Positions 58,828 through 64,000 of a stretch of DNA of 64,000 bases are shown one piece after another. The position numbers and the translations under genes are program-made. The DNA comes from Kocuria tytonis. GTDB taxonomy: Bacteria; Actinomycetota; Actinomycetes; Actinomycetales; Micrococcaceae. Below the pieces are notes generated by a model that ran no database searches, was not told where the DNA came from, and saw only the letters and a program-made list of their open reading frames with translations. The DNA is taken from NCBI RefSeq assembly GCF_003226895.2, contig NZ_PNJG02000001.1, positions 310,001 through 374,000 on the forward strand, read 5' to 3'. Within the stretch, counting starts at the first letter, position 1; every line of letters starts with the position of its first letter.

Positions 58828-60003
58828 CTACCAGTCCAGGTGACGTCCCAGGTCCTGAACGAAACGGTCACTGATTTTTGCACTGTGCAACGGCTCGATG
58901 GCCCTCAGAACCTGCTCTCTGCTGCGCCGTCGGGCCAGCTCTGCGGCCGCCACGAGGTCCTGAGCGAACGCTTCGTGTCCGCGGTTGAGAGGATCGGTGA
59001 CGAAATGAGCGGTGTGAGTCGGGAGGGCTTCTCGGAACACCGGGGTGTCCGTGGCGAGCACGGGGAGTCCGAAGCTCAAGTACAGCAGGGCGGCCCCCGA
59101 GTTCAAGGAACGTGTGTACGTGACGGCTCCCACGTCCGCGGCGTTGAGATAGTACTGGGCACGATTTCCCGGGATCCGCGATGGTTCGATCAACACGTAG
59201 GGGTCCACAAGGCACCGCTGCACGAAGGACGTGACACGAGGATCGTCATCGGGGCTACCCGCCACGACCAGACGGAACCGCTGGTCGGGACGAATGCGAC
59301 GGAGGTGTTGGAAGGCGTCGAGCAACTCGTTCAGTCCCTTGTAGGCCTTGAGCGCACCGAAGACCACGAACACGGTCTCGTCGCCGTCGATGCCGAGGCT
59401 GGCACGAGCGTCTGCGCGTGAGACGAAATTCTCGTACGCGTCCACATAGCTCGGATGTGGAGCCACCACGAGTTTGGACCGGTCCACGCTCAAGATGCCT
59501 TTCATCGCGTCCGTGGTGGATTCGGCCATCACGTGCACCACGTCTGCTCGGTTCGCCACCTCTTGGCGGAGTTCGATCTCCTCGTCGGGGTATGTCGCGT
59601 CGTGCGGATACACGTTGTGCACGGTCCACACCACCTTGCCGCCCCGGTCCTTGAACTTGTCCAGGCGGCCCAGGAAGCCGTTGGCCTTGGTCCGTGCCCT
59701 GGCGGCGTCCTCGGACACCCCGATCACCCAGTTGATCCAGTGGAAGTGGATGGTCTGGGAGCGGCTCATTCCCCGGAATTCCGGCAACACGCTGAAGTCG
59801 AATCCCTTCAGGACAGGGGCGGCAGCCACACCGTGGGACGCGAACTGCCGGTACAACATGGCTTGGTACGGGTTGACTCGAGCCACCGCCGTGTATCCGA
59901 GCAGGTGAGGTGCAGGATCCGTGCCGACCGCGCGGAGGGCCTGGTGAATCTCGTTGACGGGACTCCCCGGTGTCCGGCTGAATCCATGGATCAATGCGCG
60001 CAT
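58828..60003 (-). CDS. Glycosyltransferase, GT-B fold
   Basis: The 391-residue protein has a GT-B layout: an N-terminal acceptor half with VVWTVHNVYPHD near 125 and a C-terminal nucleotide-sugar half with VFGALKAYKGLNELLDAF near 225 and a GAALLYLSFGLPVLATDTPVF loop. It most resembles GT4-type transferases; the donor and acceptor are not apparent. It has an ATG start 3 nt after the previous gene and is the last gene of the minus-strand arm. The convergent + arm ends 28 nt away. Confidence 0.75.
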   Translation of the reverse strand: MRALIHGFSRTPGSPVNEIHQALRAVGTDPAPHLLGYTAVARVNPYQAMLYRQFASHGVAAAPVLKGFDFSVLPEFRGMSRSQTIHFHWINWVIGVSEDAARARTKANGFLGRLDKFKDRGGKVVWTVHNVYPHDATYPDEEIELRQEVANRADVVHVMAESTTDAMKGILSVDRSKLVVAPHPSYVDAYENFVSRADARASLGIDGDETVFVVFGALKAYKGLNELLDAFQHLRRIRPDQRFRLVVAGSPDDDPRVTSFVQRCLVDPYVLIEPSRIPGNRAQYYLNAADVGAVTYTRSLNSGAALLYLSFGLPVLATDTPVFREALPTHTAHFVTDPLNRGHEAFAQDLVAAAELARRRSREQVLRAIEPLHSAKISDRFVQDLGRHLDW

Positions 60004-60006
60004 GGC

Positions 60007-61659
60007 TTAGTCTCTCTCCCCCGGGGCGCCAGTAACGTCTGTGAGGTGGGCGAAGTAGTCCCTGTACCGTTTCCCGTTGTGTTTCCACTGTCGCTGTTCA
60101 CGGACCCAGTCGAATCCCGACTGTGCCCGGCGCGCCATCTCGGCGGGGTCGGAACGCACCCCCGTGATCACCTGTGCCAAGGACTCGGGGTCCCCGGCCA
60201 CGAACGACCAGCCGCGTCGGGGTGGATCCGCTATCTCCGTGAGCGCGGGAACATTGCTGACCACCACCGGAAGACGCATGGCCATGGCCTCGAACGGTTT
60301 CAGCGGTGTCACATAGATGGCCGCCCGCTCCAAGATCCGCGGTACCACGAACACGTCGATCAAGGCGTAGTAGTCCATGATCCGCCCGTGATCGACTCGT
60401 CCGACGAAATGGACACGCTCCGCGACACTCAGGGAATTGGCGAGCGCCTCGAGCTCGGCGCGGCGTGAACCGTCACCCACGAGCACGCAGTGTTCCGTGC
60501 GGCCCTGGCGTTTGAGTTCTGCGGTGGCCCGGATCAGTGTTTCCTGCGATTCACGAGCGTGATCCATGTTGGAGACGTACCCGATGGTGGGTGAGGTCCC
60601 GATGCCGAGGAACTCGGCCAGTTCGACCGGGCGTGAGCGGGGTGTGAAGCGTTCGCAGTCCGCTCCGTTGGGGATGACCCCAATCTTCTCGGCGGGAATC
60701 CCCCGGGACGAAAGTTCTCGCTTCATGGTTTCGCCGATGGTCAGGACCATGTCCGCAGCTCGCATGCACTCGAGTTCACGCTCCATGCGGCGAGTGTAGA
60801 TCTCGCCCTGGGCCTCGTACCGGACGTCGTCGGTCCAGTTGCTCTCGAAGAAGGACCTGACCTCGTAGGCCACCGGGATGCCCGTCTTCTCCCGCAGTGC
60901 CAGAGCCACCAGGGCGGTTTCGAATCCTCGGCGCCCTGAGCTGACATGGATGACGGCGGGGCGAATCTCACGGACCCGTGAGTAGGCCATGTCGGCGAAG
61001 AGCTGCAGGTATCGGTCCACCGGCATTCCCTTGAGGTTCGCCGCACCCAGGTCCAGGTGTACGTGCTGCACACCGTCAACCTGTCGCGTGGTCGGGAACG
61101 GTCCGTCCACGACCGAGCGTGGGAAACCCGGTTCCGTCATGACCACCGGGGACAGCCCGGCGGCCTTCTCGGCCAGGAAGTTGTAGTGACTGCGAGAGGT
61201 GAAGCCGTTGGAGAGGTAGGGCCTGCTCTCCTTGACGAGGTGGAGGATGCGCCGCGAGGAGATGGGCTCCACGGGTCGGTGTGGTCCTTGGATGCGGGGC
61301 CTGACACCGTGGAGCTCCTTGACCCGACCTTCGAGCGTCACCAAGGACACCGCAGTGATGTGACCGTGGTCCACCAGTGTGTTGGCCAGCACCAGGGATT
61401 CGGTGATCTGGCCCAGTTTGCCCAGGATGTCTCTGCGAACACGGATGAAGTCCGCGTCATGGTCGAAGCGATCTCCCCAACGTTCCATGAGATCCATGGC
61501 CGCCTGGTACTCCCGGTGGTCGCGCAAGGCTTGCAGCACAGATACGGCGAACGGTGCCCCGGCCCCACTGATGACGCCTTCGAGCGCTTCCAGGCTCTGT
61601 AGCCCATGGTTTGCACCCTGGCCGCCGGCAGGTCGTTTTTTCTCCTCCGCGTTCGTCAT
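60007..61659 (-). CDS. Glycosyltransferase, GT4 type, with helical N-terminal extension
   Basis: The 550-residue protein has a helical, repeat-like N-terminal extension of about 125 residues (LEALEGVISGAG; YQAAMDLMERWGDRFDHDAD). A GT4 glycosyltransferase follows, with HLVKESRPYLSNGFTSRSHY near 139, VIPNGADCERFTP and PFEAMAMRLPVVVSN with the E-x7-E motif. Such transferases add sugars to lipid-linked glycans at the inner membrane face. Its start overlaps the stop of the upstream pyruvyl transferase gene by 4 nt. The extension may be a protein-interaction module. Confidence 0.8.
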   Translation of the reverse strand: MTNAEEKKRPAGGQGANHGLQSLEALEGVISGAGAPFAVSVLQALRDHREYQAAMDLMERWGDRFDHDADFIRVRRDILGKLGQITESLVLANTLVDHGHITAVSLVTLEGRVKELHGVRPRIQGPHRPVEPISSRRILHLVKESRPYLSNGFTSRSHYNFLAEKAAGLSPVVMTEPGFPRSVVDGPFPTTRQVDGVQHVHLDLGAANLKGMPVDRYLQLFADMAYSRVREIRPAVIHVSSGRRGFETALVALALREKTGIPVAYEVRSFFESNWTDDVRYEAQGEIYTRRMERELECMRAADMVLTIGETMKRELSSRGIPAEKIGVIPNGADCERFTPRSRPVELAEFLGIGTSPTIGYVSNMDHARESQETLIRATAELKRQGRTEHCVLVGDGSRRAELEALANSLSVAERVHFVGRVDHGRIMDYYALIDVFVVPRILERAAIYVTPLKPFEAMAMRLPVVVSNVPALTEIADPPRRGWSFVAGDPESLAQVITGVRSDPAEMARRAQSGFDWVREQRQWKHNGKRYRDYFAHLTDVTGAPGERD

Positions 61660-62723
61660 GCCGACCTGACTCCCTCGGCCGATGACCCCTCGGCTGGTGC
61701 GCCCTGCATAGGTGCCCCCGTGAGTGGGCCACGGCGCGGGAAGTCGGTGTCGATCAGACGTTGGAGGTCACGAACCGCGGCATTGGCCTCCGCTTCCAGA
61801 ATGCGCACCGCCATGTCGGAGACGGGTACCTGCGCCAGCTCGGCTTTGGGCAGGAGGTGAGGATCTTCGTTGGAGGAGAGCAGATGCCTCCTGTCCAGAC
61901 GCGAATACAGGTTCCGGCTCTTAGTGGTCGCGGAGAGCACGACGGAGGAGACACCGTACATGGTGGCGGCCACCGTGCCGTGGAACTTGTTGGACAGCAG
62001 GAACTCCAGTCCGCCGATCCAGGAGCTGAGCTGGTCGATGTCCTCCGACTCCAGGATGATCTGGTCCTTGAACGGAAATTTTCGGGCCACCTCGATGTCT
62101 GCTGCCCGGGTCCTGCCGGTTCCCAGGACGAGGTTCACCACGTCGTATCCCCGCTCCTGCATGGTTTCGCACACTCGGAGTAGCTGTGTGGGATCGGAAT
62201 CGGCACGGTGCGTTCGAAGATTGATTCCCACCGTGGGCGTGTCATAGCGGTGTGCGGGCGGCATGGTCAAGTTGAAAGCCAGGTCCGCGTGAACACGAAC
62301 CGAGATCCGTGGCTGGAGGACGTGGCGGATCCACTGTGCGCTCTCTTCATCGCGGGCTGAGATGTACCGCACATTGGAGTGTTGGAAGAACGTGCGCAAT
62401 CGCTCGATCACATCCGGAGCTTTGTACTTCACCCACGTCGGTACCCCCACACCACTGATGTAGACCGGGCGTTGCAACCAAGCACGGTTCCAGTACAGGG
62501 GGGAGATCTTGTTGGGGATCACCAGATCACCACCACCGATCACCAGTGCATCGAATTCCTCGGCGATGTCCGTGGCCCGGCGGGAGAAATAGGGGGCGGT
62601 GAGCTGGTCATGGACCACGGCCACGTCGTGGTGGCGGCCGAGGCTCGTCTTCCACTGCTCGAGGAACAGTTCGTCTCCGTAATTCCCCCATCCGAAGAAC
62701 CCGACCAATCCGAGGCGTGCCAT
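61656..62723 (-). CDS. Polysaccharide pyruvyl transferase (paralogue)
   Basis: The 355-residue protein is a second stand-alone pyruvyl transferase. Its first 90 residues closely parallel those of the protein at 51269-52270: GFFGWGNYGDEL, PYFSR, VIGGGDL and LYWNRAWL recur in the same order. The C-terminal half has LLSNKFHGTVAATMYGVSSV. With the fusion protein's domain this makes three pyruvyl transferases in 11 kb, so the polymer may carry pyruvate on more than one sugar. It has an ATG start and overlaps the downstream glycosyltransferase by 4 nt. Confidence 0.85.
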   Translation of the reverse strand: MARLGLVGFFGWGNYGDELFLEQWKTSLGRHHDVAVVHDQLTAPYFSRRATDIAEEFDALVIGGGDLVIPNKISPLYWNRAWLQRPVYISGVGVPTWVKYKAPDVIERLRTFFQHSNVRYISARDEESAQWIRHVLQPRISVRVHADLAFNLTMPPAHRYDTPTVGINLRTHRADSDPTQLLRVCETMQERGYDVVNLVLGTGRTRAADIEVARKFPFKDQIILESEDIDQLSSWIGGLEFLLSNKFHGTVAATMYGVSSVVLSATTKSRNLYSRLDRRHLLSSNEDPHLLPKAELAQVPVSDMAVRILEAEANAAVRDLQRLIDTDFPRRGPLTGAPMQGAPAEGSSAEGVRSA

Positions 62724-62770
62724 GTCATTGTCTCCTGACGAGTAGGTGCTGAAGCGTTATCGAGTGTGTG

Positions 62771-63115
62771 TCATTTGGACAGCTTGTCGAGTTCCTTCTG
62801 CGGGGCGACCACCGTCCAGTTGGGTCCTGCCACGAAGGAGTTCTCCTTCTTCCTGTATTCGTCCACTCGAGCGTTCTTCTGCTTGTCGTCCTGGTACACG
62901 CCCAGCCAGACCTTGTCGCCGCACTTGATAGCTTCCTTGACGTCCTCGCCCTTGAACACGTTGTCGCTCTGGCACGGAAGCCCTGCGTCGGTCACGGCAC
63001 CCTTGAGGTCCTTGACGTTGTCGTAGGACGTGTCCGTGATGGAGGTGGACGAACCCTCGCAGGCGGTCAGGGCCAGCAGGCTCAGGGCGGTGAGGGTGGT
63101 GGCGACTCGACGCAT
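62771..63115 (-). CDS. Small lipoprotein of unknown function
   Basis: The 114-residue protein has a short signal peptide ending in the lipobox LTAC, with the Cys at position 19, so it is probably anchored outside the membrane. The mature part is about 95 residues, charged, with two further cysteines (LPCQS and IKCGD) that could form a disulfide. I do not recognise the family. I chose ATG 63115 because GAGGAA lies 6 nt upstream and the signal peptide is then of normal length. It lies between the partial protein and the pyruvyl transferase, on the same strand. Confidence 0.7.
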   Translation of the reverse strand: MRRVATTLTALSLLALTACEGSSTSITDTSYDNVKDLKGAVTDAGLPCQSDNVFKGEDVKEAIKCGDKVWLGVYQDDKQKNARVDEYRKKENSFVAGPNWTVVAPQKELDKLSK

Positions 63116-63161
63116 GTCGTTCCTCGACTTTCTGGGGATTGAGGGGAAAGGGACCGGTCCG

Positions 63162-64000
63162 TCAGGACGGCGATCCTGAGCGGGGATGGCCACGATGGCG
63201 CCACCTCCACAGGTTTTTGCGTGCGGTCACAGGGACCACTCGCCGAACGAGGGTTCGGGTGGATCGCTTCAGCGTGCGCTCGAGCGCCTGATGCGGACGT
63301 TCTGACAGCAGCTGCTGCACACGCCGTTCCCGCAGCGCAAGTTCCCGTTCGAGCTTGGCCGCGGCCGCGGCCGTCTGTTCCGTATCCTGCTGTTCACGCA
63401 TCAGCTTCGAGCGCTCGGACTCCAACCACCAGATCTTCTTCTGCATGGTGTTGCGCAGCTCTCTGGATTCCATGTCGGTTCGAGTCAGTCTCGCGGCTTG
63501 CGTCCGGGCTTCGACGTAGCGTTCGTGGACCTCGTCCAACGCCTCGCGGAGCCCACCGATCACCCTCTCCGGGTCGGCGTCGCCCGTTGCGATCCGGGTG
63601 TCCGCCGGAACCGTCGACGAGGACGGCCCAGGTCCGGAAGCGCCGTCTCCCGCGATCACCGCATCGAGTTGCGAGAAGACGACGGCGTCGTCGAAGTGGC
63701 GCTTGACGAAGTCTCCAGCCGCGCGAGCGCTCGCCCGCGCCCGTGGTGCGGCATTGATGAGGGTCAGGATGCGCCGTGCCATCTCGTCCGTCGACGCCGT
63801 GAGCCACTCGCGGGGATAGATCATGTCGGACCCCGGCCAGGCGAGTGAGAGCGGTACGGCTCCGGAAGACGCGCCGTCTGGCAGAGTCAGATGGAAGGAC
63901 TCGGCGTCGGACACCGACAAGGCGTATCCGATGCCCCGGTACCACTCCGCCATGTCGTCTCCATGGGGATCGAAGATCACCACGTTCCGTCCGTGCCGAG
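63162..64000 (-). CDS. Glycosyltransferase-like protein with coiled coil, 3' part only
   Basis: The frame is open to the window edge, so the N-terminus is missing. The visible ~279 residues start with RHGRNVVIFDPHGDDMAEW and include a domain end resembling a glycosyltransferase C-terminus (WPGSDMIYPREWLTASTDEM). A long heptad-rich coiled coil (about 130-230 in the visible part) and a very basic tail follow. The family is uncertain. It heads the visible part of the minus-strand arm, about 46 nt upstream of the lipoprotein gene. GTG 63983 lies inside the frame but is not necessarily the start. Confidence 0.6.
   Translation of the reverse strand, partial: RHGRNVVIFDPHGDDMAEWYRGIGYALSVSDAESFHLTLPDGASSGAVPLSLAWPGSDMIYPREWLTASTDEMARRILTLINAAPRARASARAAGDFVKRHFDDAVVFSQLDAVIAGDGASGPGPSSSTVPADTRIATGDADPERVIGGLREALDEVHERYVEARTQAARLTRTDMESRELRNTMQKKIWWLESERSKLMREQQDTEQTAAAAAKLERELALRERRVQQLLSERPHQALERTLKRSTRTLVRRVVPVTARKNLWRWRHRGHPRSGSPS

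Overview
The window is about 64 kb of very GC-rich DNA with GTG starts, many 1-4 nt gene overlaps and several apparently leaderless promoters. It looks like the chromosome of an actinobacterium of the order Micrococcales. The gene order holA-rpsT-lepA-hemW-hrcA-dnaJ-rsmE-phoH-ybeY-era-leuA-recO-uppS, actinobacterial-type respiratory genes and a glgM/glgC pair fit Micrococcaceae. Kocuria is my best guess, but that rests on general resemblance only.

Positions 1-23,200 are core housekeeping: replication (holA fragment), translation (rpsT, lepA, rsmE, ybeY, era), heme and heat shock (hemW, hrcA with a CIRCE operator, dnaJ), envelope (an LCP ligase, uppS), leucine synthesis (leuA behind a 16-codon leader peptide with three consecutive Leu codons), repair (recO), pyrimidine synthesis (pyrD), an M20 dipeptidase and the Fe-S carrier erpA. 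Several conserved proteins of unknown function are interspersed (PemK-like, DUF4870, DUF3097, GerMN lipoprotein, DUF3043).

Positions 23,500-32,600 carry the bcc-aa3 respiratory branch in two convergent blocks, ctaC-ctaD-ctaF on + and ctaE-qcrC-qcrA-qcrB on -. A 1.7-kb stretch without convincing genes separates them. Positions 32,700-45,750 hold mixed metabolism and regulation: trpD, a small Lrp/AsnC-type ligand-binding protein, DUF3054, a TetR regulator with a divergent membrane protein and paired operators, glgM/glgC for glycogen or maltose-1-phosphate metabolism, pepN, a HIRAN-like membrane protein and a UbiB-type kinase.

Positions 45,780-64,000 look like a surface-polysaccharide island with visibly less extreme GC. 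The + arm encodes a UDP-GlcNAc 2-epimerase and a UDP-sugar dehydrogenase (a likely UDP-ManNAcA route). It continues with a two-domain alpha/beta-hydrolase-like protein, a pyruvyl transferase, an FAD oxidoreductase, a 963-residue glycosyltransferase-pyruvyltransferase fusion and an asparagine-synthase-like amidotransferase. The - arm, converging on it, encodes a partial coiled-coil protein, a small lipoprotein, a second stand-alone pyruvyl transferase and two glycosyltransferases. Together they could make an anionic, pyruvylated and perhaps amidated wall polymer or capsule. This island is the least conventional part of the window. I saw no rRNA, tRNA, CRISPR array or intact insertion sequence.
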